Source: an uncultured Chlorobiales bacterium (lineage in GTDB: Bacteria; Bacteroidota; Chlorobiia; Chlorobiales; Chlorobiaceae). Taken from it: a stretch of 6,998 bases of DNA. Both the position numbers and the translations under genes were made by a program. The notes under the pieces were generated by a model that did no database searches, was not told the DNA's origin, and saw only the letters and a program-made list of their open reading frames with translations. Within the stretch, counting starts at the first letter, position 1; each line of letters begins with the position of its first letter. The DNA lies in NCBI GenBank assembly GCA_903901395.1, contig CAIUQW010000074.1:1-6998 (forward strand), read 5' to 3'. Below are positions 1-6,415 of this stretch, piece by piece.

Positions 1-93
1 GCCGAGCGCCTCCCAGTGCGCGCTTCGCCAGCGCTCTTCTACTTCGTGGTGATTATAGGTTTTGTCGAGATTCTGCGCGGAATGGTCACTCAT
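1..93 (-). CDS. valS: Valyl-tRNA synthetase, N-terminal fragment (runs off the window)
   Basis: Read on the minus strand from the ATG at 93-91, this open frame gives 31 residues beginning [20 protein letters not shown] and continuing to [11 protein letters not shown] at the window edge. The pattern L-x-K-T-Y-N-x-x-x-V/I-E-x-R-W followed by W-E-x-x-G is the usual amino terminus of class I valyl-tRNA synthetases, which attach valine to tRNA-Val in the cytoplasm. The HIGH and KMSKS signature motifs lie outside the window, so the call rests on the N-terminal signature alone. The start is the only ATG in frame here and leaves a normal-length leader. There is no clear Shine-Dalgarno sequence. The gene lies 100 bases downstream of clpP on the same strand, but a terminator-like hairpin sits between them, so it may have its own promoter. 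Isoleucyl- or leucyl-tRNA synthetase is less likely because of the TYNHHEVE pattern. Confidence 0.72.
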   Translation of the reverse strand, partial: MSDHSAQNLDKTYNHHEVEERWRSAHWEALG

Positions 94-116
94 GAGTATG
101 GTTGCAAGCAAGGTTG

Positions 117-151
117 AAAATTACAGACGCCCCCCTGCGAGGAGGCGTCTG
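117..151 (-). terminator. Rho-independent terminator downstream of clpP
   Basis: On the minus strand, CAGACGCCTCC (151-141) pairs with GGGGGCGTCTG (134-124) around a six-base loop (140-135). The result is an 11-bp GC-rich stem with one U-G wobble. TAATTTT (123-117) follows directly as a short imperfect U tract. Read on the plus strand, the wobble would become a C-A mismatch, so the hairpin is better formed in the minus-strand transcript, which fits ending the clpP message. It starts about 43 bases after the clpP stop codon and ends 24 bases before the valS start. The U tract is interrupted, so termination may be partial and some read-through into valS is possible. Confidence 0.7.
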
Positions 152-193
152 AAAATCGTTATTTCCCGATCCGTCCGACCTGTCAGGCTTGTC

Positions 194-871
194 TCAATCC
201 TCTTTGGCCGGGGCCGGACGTTTTTCGAAGATCTGGTCGATCAGGCCGTATGCCTTCGCCTCGGTGGCGTTCATCCAGCGGTCACGCTCGGAGTCCTCGC
301 GGATTTTCACCACATCCTGACCGGTGTGTTTGGCGAGCAGATCTTCGAGCAGATGACGAATTTTCTCGATCTCGCGGGCCTGGATGAGAATGTCAGTCTC
401 CTGACCCTGCGCGCCGCCGGAGGGCTGGTGGATCATGATGCGCGAGTGCGGCAGCGATGCCCGCTTGCCGGTCGTGCCGCTGGCGAGCAGGAACGCGCCC
501 ATGCTGGCCGCCATGCCGACGCAGACCGTCGAAATGTCGGGGCGGATGTACTGCATCGTGTCGTAGATGCCGAGGCCCGCCGAAACGCTGCCGCCGGGGG
601 AGTTGATGTAGATGTAGATGTCGCGCTCCGGGTCTTCCGATTCGAGGAAGATGAGCTGCGCCATCACCAGCCCGGCCACATGCTCGTCGATGCCCGAGCC
701 GAGGAAGATGATGCGCTCCCTGAGGAGGCGGGAGAAAATATCGAACGCACGCTCGCCGCGTCCCGAGGTCTCGATGACCATCGGCACGAGCTGGCTCTGG
801 ATGCTGTTTTCAATCGCTCCGGAGTAGAGCTTTTTGGCGTGATGGTCGAATCCGAAATTGATATTTGCCAT
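194..871 (-). CDS. clpP: ATP-dependent Clp protease proteolytic subunit ClpP
   Basis: This encodes the 225-residue serine peptidase subunit that forms the tetradecameric barrel of the cytoplasmic Clp protease and degrades substrates unfolded by ClpA, ClpC or ClpX-type ATPases. The catalytic triad is complete: Ser123 in GMAASMGA, His148 in [10 protein letters not shown] and Asp197 in SERDRW. The triad spacing (25 and 49 residues) matches that of E. coli ClpP. The oligomerisation and substrate-groove motif [11 protein letters not shown] is at residues 90-99. The start at ATG 871-869 gives about 30 residues before the LVPMVIE segment where the family core begins, which probably acts as a propeptide. 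An internal Met31 could also serve as a start, but the upstream residues look like genuine coding sequence. The Shine-Dalgarno is weak. The chaperone gene tig and clpX, often neighbours of clpP, are not adjacent: upstream lies divergent thyX, downstream a terminator and valS. Confidence 0.97.
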   Translation of the reverse strand: MANINFGFDHHAKKLYSGAIENSIQSQLVPMVIETSGRGERAFDIFSRLLRERIIFLGSGIDEHVAGLVMAQLIFLESEDPERDIYIYINSPGGSVSAGLGIYDTMQYIRPDISTVCVGMAASMGAFLLASGTTGKRASLPHSRIMIHQPSGGAQGQETDILIQAREIEKIRHLLEDLLAKHTGQDVVKIREDSERDRWMNATEAKAYGLIDQIFEKRPAPAKED

Positions 872-1081
872 GTGCTTTGACTTTTATAGTTCTCGCCCTG
901 CCGAGAGATACGCTCAAATTCCGCAGAGTCGCGCAATGAACAGCTAAAATACAGAGACGGAACAAGAATTCCTGAAATCCGGTTCCGTTTCCTGATTTTA
1001 TTATGAAGCGACGCCTCCCGCCCCGTCAATCTTTTGATATATTTGAAGCTTTCCAACACCCTGAAAAGACCGCCAGACACC
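872..1081. promoter_or_regulatory. Divergent intergenic region between clpP and thyX
   Basis: This 210-base region separates the minus-strand clpP start from the plus-strand thyX start, so promoters for both genes should lie here. I found no convincing -35/-10 pair with normal spacing for either gene. On the clpP side a TATAAA-like box occurs near 883-888 on the minus strand, but it has no partner at about 17 bases. The main visible structure is the inverted repeat at 954-991. The stretch from about 990 to 1003 and 1028 to 1045 is AT-rich. Small open frames here, including an in-frame TTG extension of thyX, look non-coding. Confidence 0.5.
954..991 (+). repeat. Inverted repeat upstream of thyX
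   Basis: GAGACGGAAC (954-963) pairs with GTTCCGTTTC (982-991). Seven central base pairs are perfect, and the stem extends to ten pairs if one G-U is allowed in plus-strand RNA. The 18-base loop contains GAATTC. A T-rich run (CTGATTTTATTA) follows the right arm. If a thyX transcript starts upstream of 954, this could be a leader hairpin or attenuator. Otherwise it may be a DNA operator for one of the divergent genes. No transcript evidence is available, so the role is unknown and the repeat could be chance. Confidence 0.35.
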
Positions 1082-1741
1082 ATGCAGGTACGCCTCATCT
1101 CCGTCACCAATCCGCTCATCGAGATCGACAACAGCCAGCTCACACCCGAAGGACTCATCGCCTACTGCGCGAGAGTATCAAGCCCGAACCAGGAGACCCC
1201 CGACTACGAAAAGCTGCTCTCCTACTGCATCCGCAACCGCCACTGGAGCGTCTTCGAGATGGTTGACATGACGGTGGAGATTACGACGAGCCGCGCCATT
1301 AGCCCGCAGATTCTCCGCCACCGCAGCTTCTGTTTCCAGGAGTTCAGCCAGCGCTACGCCAAGGTGCAGGCGGTCGAGAAGTATCAGCCGAGGCGGCAGG
1401 ATGTGAAGAATCGCCAGAACTCCCTCGACGACCTCGACGACGCCACGGTCGCCTGGTTCGACCAGGCGCAGGAGAGCATCGCGAAGCTCGGCATGGAGAA
1501 GTACGAAGAGGCGCTGGAGAAAGGGATCGCCAAGGAGTGCGCCCGCGTGCTGCTGCCGCTCGGCACCCAGACCCGCCTCTACATGAAAGGCTCGGTGAGA
1601 AGCTGGATTCACTACCTCGACGTGCGCACCGACCCCGCCACCCAGAAAGAGCACCGAGACATCGCCGACGCGGTGAAAGCGATCTTCACGGAGCAGTTCC
1701 CGGTGACAAGCAGAGCGATGGGGTGGAACAGCGAGGCGTGA
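1082..1741 (+). CDS. thyX: Flavin-dependent thymidylate synthase ThyX
   Basis: The 219-residue product is the FAD-dependent thymidylate synthase, which makes dTMP from dUMP using methylene-tetrahydrofolate as carbon donor and reduced FAD as reductant. It is unrelated to ThyA. The family signature RHR-X7-S is present as [14 protein letters not shown] at residues 79-92, with Ser89 at the conserved serine position. Downstream, ARVLLPL (154-160) and [12 protein letters not shown] (171-182) carry the conserved arginines of the nucleotide- and flavin-binding region, and the following ATQKEH resembles the conserved AQxE segment. The start was set at ATG 1082 because the ThyX fold begins immediately ([12 protein letters not shown]). 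An upstream in-frame TTG at 1034 would add 16 residues of poor similarity. No strong Shine-Dalgarno is seen. The gene stands alone between divergent clpP and convergent accD. A minor oddity is FCFQE where many homologues have SxNE. Its presence suggests that the organism depends on ThyX rather than ThyA. Confidence 0.96.
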   Translation: MQVRLISVTNPLIEIDNSQLTPEGLIAYCARVSSPNQETPDYEKLLSYCIRNRHWSVFEMVDMTVEITTSRAISPQILRHRSFCFQEFSQRYAKVQAVEKYQPRRQDVKNRQNSLDDLDDATVAWFDQAQESIAKLGMEKYEEALEKGIAKECARVLLPLGTQTRLYMKGSVRSWIHYLDVRTDPATQKEHRDIADAVKAIFTEQFPVTSRAMGWNSEA

Positions 1742-1761
1742 GTAGCAAGCAGATAGATTTT

Positions 1762-1872
1762 ATGGACGCTGATGGACGGCAAGAACTGACGAGACTAATC
1801 TCTTCTCTTACATTGTCCATCAATGTCCATATCCCACATTACATTCGTCCATCAAAGTCCATCAGCGTCCAT
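1762..1872. repeat. GTCCATCA repeat cluster with 16-bp inverted repeat, between convergent genes
   Basis: ATGGACGCTGATGGAC (1762-1777) is the exact reverse complement of GTCCATCAGCGTCCAT (1857-1872). Inside and next to this lie further copies: GTCCATCAATGTCCAT at 1815-1830 (14 of 16 positions complementary to the left arm) and a 10-base-period array GTCCATCAAA / GTCCATCAGC / GTCCAT at 1847-1872. In total, GTCCAT occurs five times (1815, 1825, 1847, 1857, 1867) and its complement ATGGAC twice (1762, 1772). The left arm can therefore fold onto alternative partners in transcripts from either strand. It occupies most of the 143-base gap between the thyX and accD stop codons. It may act as a two-way transcription-end or mRNA 3'-stabilising structure, or be a dispersed genomic repeat. 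It does not look like a coding sequence or a CRISPR array. Confidence 0.8.
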
Positions 1873-1884
1873 TCCCTCTTCTCT

Positions 1885-2721
1885 TCACGCCATGTGCCCC
1901 AACAGCTTGATGAGCTGCGAGCGCAAATCCTTGCGATGCACAATAACATCAACAAAGCCGTGCTCTTGCAGGAACTCGGCTCGCTGGAAGCCTTCGGGGA
2001 GGTCTCGCTTGATGGTGTCGCGGATGACGCGCGGGCCGGCGAAGCCGATGAGTGCGTTGGGTTCGCTGATGTTGAGGTCGCCGAGCATCGCGAAGGAGGC
2101 GCTGATGCCGCCCATCGTGGGGTCGGTCATGAGCGAGATGAACGGAATGCCGCGCTCGCCGAGGCGGGTGAGCCGCGCGGAGGTCTTGGCCATCTGCATG
2201 AGGCTGAAGGCCCCCTCCATCATGCGCGCACCGCCGGACTGCGAAATCACGATGAGCGGCGCGTTCAGCTCGACGCTCTTGTCGGCGGCGCGGGCGATCT
2301 TCTCGCCAACCACAGAACCCATCGAGCCGCCGATGAAGCCGAAATCCATCGCTGAAACGACCAGCGGCGAACCCTCCAGCTTGCCGGTCGCGTTCCGGCA
2401 CGCTTCGCTCTTGCCGGATTTTGCCATCGTGTCGCGCACGCGCTCGGGATATTTTTTTGTATCGACGAACGCGAGCGGATCGGCGGCCCTGAGCTGGGCG
2501 TCGAACTCCTCCCACTTGCCGTCATCGAACAGGAACGAGAAATAGATATCCGGCGAAATGCGGAAATGAAATCCGCAATCAGGGCAAGTGTAGAAATGAT
2601 CTTCGAGCTGTTTTTTATGCAGGGCCGCCCCGCACGCATCGCATTTCGACCACAACCCTTCCGGGGTGTCGCGTTTGTCCGTCGTCTTGATCGACGGAAT
2701 CGCCCGTTTGAACCAGACCAT
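1885..2721 (-). CDS. accD: Acetyl-CoA carboxylase carboxyltransferase subunit beta
   Basis: This 278-residue protein is the beta subunit of the carboxyltransferase half of acetyl-CoA carboxylase. With AccA it transfers the carboxyl group from biotinylated AccB to acetyl-CoA, forming malonyl-CoA for fatty acid synthesis in the cytoplasm. The N-terminal zinc ribbon is intact, with Cys27-x2-Cys30 and Cys46-x2-Cys49. The crotonase-like carboxyltransferase domain follows, with [12 protein letters not shown] (131-142), SGGARMMEG (162-170), the glycine-rich [10 protein letters not shown] (200-209) forming an oxyanion site, and IGFAGPRVI (225-233). Length is normal for the family; the E. coli protein is slightly longer at its ends. 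The ATG at 2721-2719 is the natural start, since MVWFKR is a typical AccD beginning. A purine-rich but weak ribosome site precedes it. accA is not adjacent. Downstream the gene runs into the GTCCATCA repeat cluster; upstream it is divergent from the patatin-Omp85 gene across an AT-rich spacer. Confidence 0.97.
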   Translation of the reverse strand: MVWFKRAIPSIKTTDKRDTPEGLWSKCDACGAALHKKQLEDHFYTCPDCGFHFRISPDIYFSFLFDDGKWEEFDAQLRAADPLAFVDTKKYPERVRDTMAKSGKSEACRNATGKLEGSPLVVSAMDFGFIGGSMGSVVGEKIARAADKSVELNAPLIVISQSGGARMMEGAFSLMQMAKTSARLTRLGERGIPFISLMTDPTMGGISASFAMLGDLNISEPNALIGFAGPRVIRDTIKRDLPEGFQRAEFLQEHGFVDVIVHRKDLRSQLIKLLGHMA

Positions 2722-2759
2722 TTTTTCTTATTACTTCTAAAGAGTTTACATTTGAATTT

Positions 2760-2787
2760 AAAATATAAACTCGATACGACTTATCAA
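2760..2787 (-). promoter_or_regulatory. Possible sigma-70-type promoter for accD
   Basis: On the minus strand, TTGATA (2787-2782) is followed after 16 bases by TATTTT (2765-2760). That gives a reasonable -35 and a weak -10 element about 40-60 bases upstream of the accD start. The surrounding divergent spacer (2722-2790) is distinctly AT-rich compared with the flanking genes, as expected for a promoter region. The opposite strand should hold a promoter for the patatin-Omp85 operon, but I see no well-spaced pair there; TTTACA (2745-2750) and TATAAA (2764-2769) are only 13 bases apart. The assignment is by pattern only. Confidence 0.3.
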
Positions 2788-2802
2788 AAACAGGCTCTAC
2801 CC

Positions 2803-2806
2803 GGAG
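2803..2806 (+). promoter_or_regulatory. Ribosome binding site supporting the GTG start of the patatin-Omp85 gene
   Basis: GGAG at 2803-2806 lies six bases before the GTG at 2813-2815. It is the clearest Shine-Dalgarno match in the window. It supports GTG as the true start, as does the well-formed signal peptide that begins directly after it. Confidence 0.6.
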
Positions 2807-2812
2807 TTCCGC

Positions 2813-5605
2813 GTGAACCGCAACCACTCACAGCGTCAGTTTCTTTCAGGAGACAGAATTTTTATCCGGCTGGCGTTCCTGTTCTCGGTTGCCGTGATCT
2901 CGTTGCAACCTCTTCCCGAGGCGCGGGCCGCAACCATCGTCTGGCCCGACACGCTCGCCACGCCGAATCATCGCTACGAAATCGTTCCCGCGATGCGCCC
3001 GCTCCGCAAAACCGTCGGACTGGCGCTCTCCGGCGGCGGCGCGAATGGTATCGCCCAGATTGGCGTGCTCAAGGCGCTGGAGGAAGAAAATGTCCCCATC
3101 GACTTTATCGCCGGCACCAGCATGGGGGCGCTGATCGGCGGGCTTTACAGCTCGGGCTACTCCGCGCAGGAACTTGAATCGCTGGCACACACGCTTCCCT
3201 GGCAGAAACTTGTTTCGATGGATAACGAAGCGCCGAGAAGCAACACCTACCTCGAACAGAAAAGCATCCGCGACCGCGCCTCCATCGCCATCCGCTTCGA
3301 GAAATTCAAGCTGGTCGTGCCCAAATCGCTGAGCGCGGCGCAGACGCTCACCCGAACCATTGATCTCTTGATTCTGAACGCCCCTTATCACGCAGGTCAA
3401 TCTTTTTGCGACCTGCCGGTTGAGTACCGGGCTGTCACCACCGATCTGCTTTCGGGTCGCCGCGTCACCTTGACCTCCGGGCCGCTCTCGGAAGCGATGC
3501 GGGCCAGCGCCACCATTCCGATTCTTTTTCAACCTATCGAGCGCAATGGCCAGCAGCTTGCCGATGGCGGTCTGGTCGCCAACCTGCCCGTCGATGAACT
3601 GGAGAAGTTCAATGCCGGTTACAAGGTGGCTGTTGACACACACGGCAGAATGTACACCGAAAGCGGCGAGATCGACGTGCCCTGGAAAGCTGCCGACCAG
3701 GCGATGACCATCCTGACCCAGGTACAGTACCCGCAGCAGCTCGAAAGGGCGGACATGGTGATCACGCCAGACATCGGCAACCACAAGGCGACCGATTTTT
3801 CCGATGTTCGAGAGCTGATTGCAGCCGGTTACGCCAAGGGCCGCCTGCTCGCGCCGGTCATCAAACGCAATATCCAGCTCGGAGCGGAAAAAGATGCTGA
3901 CATTTCCGGTTACCACAAAAGCATCGTGGGCATTCCGGATTCCGCCGGATATATCGAACAGGCACGAACGGCCAAAGCTATTGTGCGCAATGATACCCGC
4001 GTCAAAAAAATCCTGAACGAGCTGCTTGAAACCGGTCTGTTCACGAGAGTTCATGCTGAAATTGACAAGCGGTCGCGAAGCGCGGCATTCGTGCTCGAAC
4101 CGCTGCCCCGGATCGAGAGCGTCGAGGTTACCGGCGGCCCCGCCAGTGAGGTTCCCGAAAAAGAGATCGAGCGCATATTCACGCCTGTGACCGGCACGCT
4201 CTACACCAGCACCATGGCGACCCGGTCGCTTGAAGAGCTGATCCGCCTCTACCGGAACAAGGGATACAGCCTCGTCAGAATCGAAAAGGTCAACGTCACC
4301 GGCAAGAAACTCACGGTGCGCCTTTTCTCGGGCAGGATAGAGAACGTGCAGATCGAGCAGGACAGAAAGCTCACCCGTCCGCTGACGGTTCGGCGCGAAT
4401 TGGCGGTAGACTCAACCAGAGTGTTCAGGTATGCGGATGCAGAAAAAACGATCGACAATCTTTACGGCACTGGCGTATTCAATCGCGTCTCCCTGAGCAC
4501 GGAACGCCCCACCGGAGAGAACAATGACGGCAACAGCTCGCTCCTGCTCCGGCTCGACGAGAAGCTCCCCACAGTGCTCCGAATCGGCGTCCGTTACGAC
4601 GATACCTCAAACGCGCAACTGCTGCTCGATTTCAGAAACGAAAACCTCAATGGAACCGGAAGCTCTGTCGGCGGATGGGCCAAGGCGGGATCAAAAAACA
4701 ATCGTTTCAACATCGAGTTCAGCGTGCCACGAATTGGCAGAACGCCGTTGACCATGTTCACGAGAGCCTTTTTCGACCAGCGTGACTTCGAGACGCGCCA
4801 GCTTGCTCTGATCGGCCAGTCGGGCTTGCAGGCCACGGGAGAGCCGCGCTCGCTCGGTCTCCAGCGCTACGGCGTAACGACCTCGTTTGGCACGAGAATC
4901 CGCAAAAATGGCCGTCTGACGGCGGACTTTACCGTGCAGAACGCGCGCTCTTATACGAGGGACAAGATCGACGAGCCATTCGCCACCGGCAATGTCAACC
5001 TGATGTCCATCGGCGGAGCGTTCACCTTCGACAATCGCGACAGTTCGTTCCTTCCTTCAGGCGGCCGATATACCAATATCAGGTACAATTCAACCTCCGC
5101 TCTTCTCAACAATGCGGACAGCTTCTGGCAACTGGCGGCGCTCCACGAGGAGAATTTTTCGATCGGCTCAGCCGCCACGCTCCAGGTGACGGCGCTGGCC
5201 GGAACCAGCAGCAACGAGGTTCCGCTTTCAGAGAAATTCTTCCTTGGCGGCACGGGCAATTCCTACAGCTACCGCTTCATCGGGCTGAAGGACAGCGACC
5301 TCATCGGCAACAACATCGCCGTCGCCGGAGCCATGCTGCGCTACAAATTTCCGGTGCAACTTCTTTTCCCGACATCGTTCACGCTCTCCTATAACATCGG
5401 CAACGTCTGGGAGCGGCGATCCGGCATGTCGATCCAGCAGTTGATCCAGGGCGCAGGCGCGGGAGTGGTCTGGGAGACGCCGATCGGCCCGGCGCAGTTC
5501 AGCGTCGCCAAGCCGTTTGCGTTCGAGAACAGCGATGTCAGGGATAACGCCAAAATCGACTTCAGCAGTACCGTGTTTTACTTCAGCCTGGGCCACGATT
5601 TTTGA
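2813..5605 (+). CDS. Patatin-like phospholipase fused to POTRA and Omp85-type beta-barrel (type Vd autotransporter architecture)
   Basis: This 930-residue protein is predicted to be secreted to the outer membrane. A signal peptide spans residues 1-39 (hydrophobic IFIRLAFLFSVAVIS, cleavage after ARA). A patatin-like lipase domain covers about 66-350, with oxyanion motif SGGGANG (73-79), nucleophile Ser103 in GTSMG and catalytic Asp251 in DGG. Residues about 385-430 look like the second half of a POTRA domain, followed by two complete POTRA-like units (about 432-506 and 507-586). Residues about 588-930 form a BamA/FhaC-type beta-barrel ending in the aromatic FYFSLGHDF. Known relatives are Pseudomonas PlpD and Fusobacterium FplA, lipases joined to a 16-stranded barrel through a single POTRA, so the linker here is longer. 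Lipid substrate and final topology (surface-exposed or periplasmic passenger) cannot be told from sequence. Oddities are Asn78 where patatins usually have Arg or Lys, and an atypical loop-6 motif. The gene starts a run with surE and bshC; GTG start with GGAG upstream. Confidence 0.9.
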   Translation: MNRNHSQRQFLSGDRIFIRLAFLFSVAVISLQPLPEARAATIVWPDTLATPNHRYEIVPAMRPLRKTVGLALSGGGANGIAQIGVLKALEEENVPIDFIAGTSMGALIGGLYSSGYSAQELESLAHTLPWQKLVSMDNEAPRSNTYLEQKSIRDRASIAIRFEKFKLVVPKSLSAAQTLTRTIDLLILNAPYHAGQSFCDLPVEYRAVTTDLLSGRRVTLTSGPLSEAMRASATIPILFQPIERNGQQLADGGLVANLPVDELEKFNAGYKVAVDTHGRMYTESGEIDVPWKAADQAMTILTQVQYPQQLERADMVITPDIGNHKATDFSDVRELIAAGYAKGRLLAPVIKRNIQLGAEKDADISGYHKSIVGIPDSAGYIEQARTAKAIVRNDTRVKKILNELLETGLFTRVHAEIDKRSRSAAFVLEPLPRIESVEVTGGPASEVPEKEIERIFTPVTGTLYTSTMATRSLEELIRLYRNKGYSLVRIEKVNVTGKKLTVRLFSGRIENVQIEQDRKLTRPLTVRRELAVDSTRVFRYADAEKTIDNLYGTGVFNRVSLSTERPTGENNDGNSSLLLRLDEKLPTVLRIGVRYDDTSNAQLLLDFRNENLNGTGSSVGGWAKAGSKNNRFNIEFSVPRIGRTPLTMFTRAFFDQRDFETRQLALIGQSGLQATGEPRSLGLQRYGVTTSFGTRIRKNGRLTADFTVQNARSYTRDKIDEPFATGNVNLMSIGGAFTFDNRDSSFLPSGGRYTNIRYNSTSALLNNADSFWQLAALHEENFSIGSAATLQVTALAGTSSNEVPLSEKFFLGGTGNSYSYRFIGLKDSDLIGNNIAVAGAMLRYKFPVQLLFPTSFTLSYNIGNVWERRSGMSIQQLIQGAGAGVVWETPIGPAQFSVAKPFAFENSDVRDNAKIDFSSTVFYFSLGHDF

Positions 5606-5633
5606 TATTATCTGAAACTCTACCTCGAACCTT

Positions 5634-6410
5634 TTGACAACAAGCACCAAACCGCATATTCTGGTCTGTAACGACGATGGCATCGAAGGGCCGGGGCTGC
5701 ACGCACTTGTGGCTTCGATGAAAAAACTCGGCAGGGTGACGGTTGTCGCGCCCGCCGAACATCAGAGCGGCAAGAGCCACGCCATGACGCTTGGCGAGCC
5801 GTTGCGCATCAGGAAGCACCTCAAAAACAACCGTTTTTTCGGCTATAGCGTCTCGGGTACGCCGGTCGATTGCATCAAGGTGGCACTGAGCCACATTCTT
5901 GACGAGAAGCCGGATATGATCGTGTCGGGGATCAACTACGGCAGCAACACGGCCATGAACAGCCTCTACTCCGGCACGGTGGCCGCCGCCCGCGAAGGGG
6001 CGATTCAGCGGGTGCCGTCACTCGCCTTTTCGCTGACCACCTACGAGAACGCCGACTTCACCTACGCCGCCAAATTCGCTCGGCAACTGGCTCGTGAGGC
6101 GCTCCGGCGGGGAATGCCGCCGGACACGATTCTTTCGGCAAACATCCCCAACGTGCCCGAAAAAGAGATCCGCGGCGTGCTCTTCACGCGGCAGGGGCGG
6201 TCGCGCTGGGAGGAGTCGGCCATCGAGCGGCACGACATGTACGGCAACCCGTACTACTGGCTCGCCGGCTCGCTCCAGTTGCACGACGAAGAGCTTGCGG
6301 AGGATGAATACGCCGTCCGGCATAACTACGTCGCCGTAACGCCGATCTCCTGCGACATGACCGACCATCGCTTCCGCAGCGAACTCGAAACCTGGGGACT
6401 CAAGAAATAA
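5634..6410 (+). CDS. surE: 5'-nucleotidase / survival protein SurE
   Basis: The 258-residue product is a metal-dependent phosphatase of the SurE family, which dephosphorylates nucleoside 5'- and 3'-monophosphates and short polyphosphates in the cytoplasm and is linked in other bacteria to stationary-phase and stress survival. All metal-site residues are visible: Asp14-Asp15 in [11 protein letters not shown], Ser45 in HQSGKSH and Asn101 in [16 protein letters not shown] (74-80) and [12 protein letters not shown] are further family signatures. Length matches E. coli SurE (253). The start is a TTG at 5634. It is chosen because the next in-frame ATG, codon 29, would remove the catalytic Asp pair, while TTG gives the normal six-or-so residues before the first strand. 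No Shine-Dalgarno is visible. The gene begins 28 bases after the patatin-Omp85 stop and ends 5 bases before the bshC GTG, so co-transcription is likely. Confidence 0.96.
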   Translation: MTTSTKPHILVCNDDGIEGPGLHALVASMKKLGRVTVVAPAEHQSGKSHAMTLGEPLRIRKHLKNNRFFGYSVSGTPVDCIKVALSHILDEKPDMIVSGINYGSNTAMNSLYSGTVAAAREGAIQRVPSLAFSLTTYENADFTYAAKFARQLAREALRRGMPPDTILSANIPNVPEKEIRGVLFTRQGRSRWEESAIERHDMYGNPYYWLAGSLQLHDEELAEDEYAVRHNYVAVTPISCDMTDHRFRSELETWGLKK

Positions 6411-6415
6411 CGCGC

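Noticed and set aside
62..880. Long plus-strand open frame opposite clpP
   Set aside because: It is antisense to an intact, clearly recognised clpP and valS start. Its composition is arginine- and valine-rich, as expected from a GC-rich shadow frame, and no domain is recognisable.
1034..1081. TTG start extending ThyX by 16 residues
   Set aside because: The ThyX fold starts at the ATG at 1082. The extension does not resemble the family and has no ribosome site.
1815..1872. CRISPR-like direct repeats
   Set aside because: The period is only 10 bases with no unique spacers, and complementary copies occur in the same region. It fits a slippage or hairpin repeat, not a CRISPR array.
1537..2355. 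Plus-strand open frame spanning the end of thyX and much of accD
   Set aside because: It crosses two real genes and the repeat cluster, reads arginine-rich low-complexity sequence, and has no plausible product.
2846..4054. 402-codon minus-strand open frame inside the patatin-Omp85 gene
   Set aside because: It lies wholly opposite the signal peptide and lipase domain, whose motifs are intact on the plus strand. The antisense translation shows no known motif.
5606..5633. Separate promoter or terminator between the patatin-Omp85 gene and surE
   Set aside because: The 28 bases show no hairpin and no promoter-like pair, so a shared transcript is simpler.
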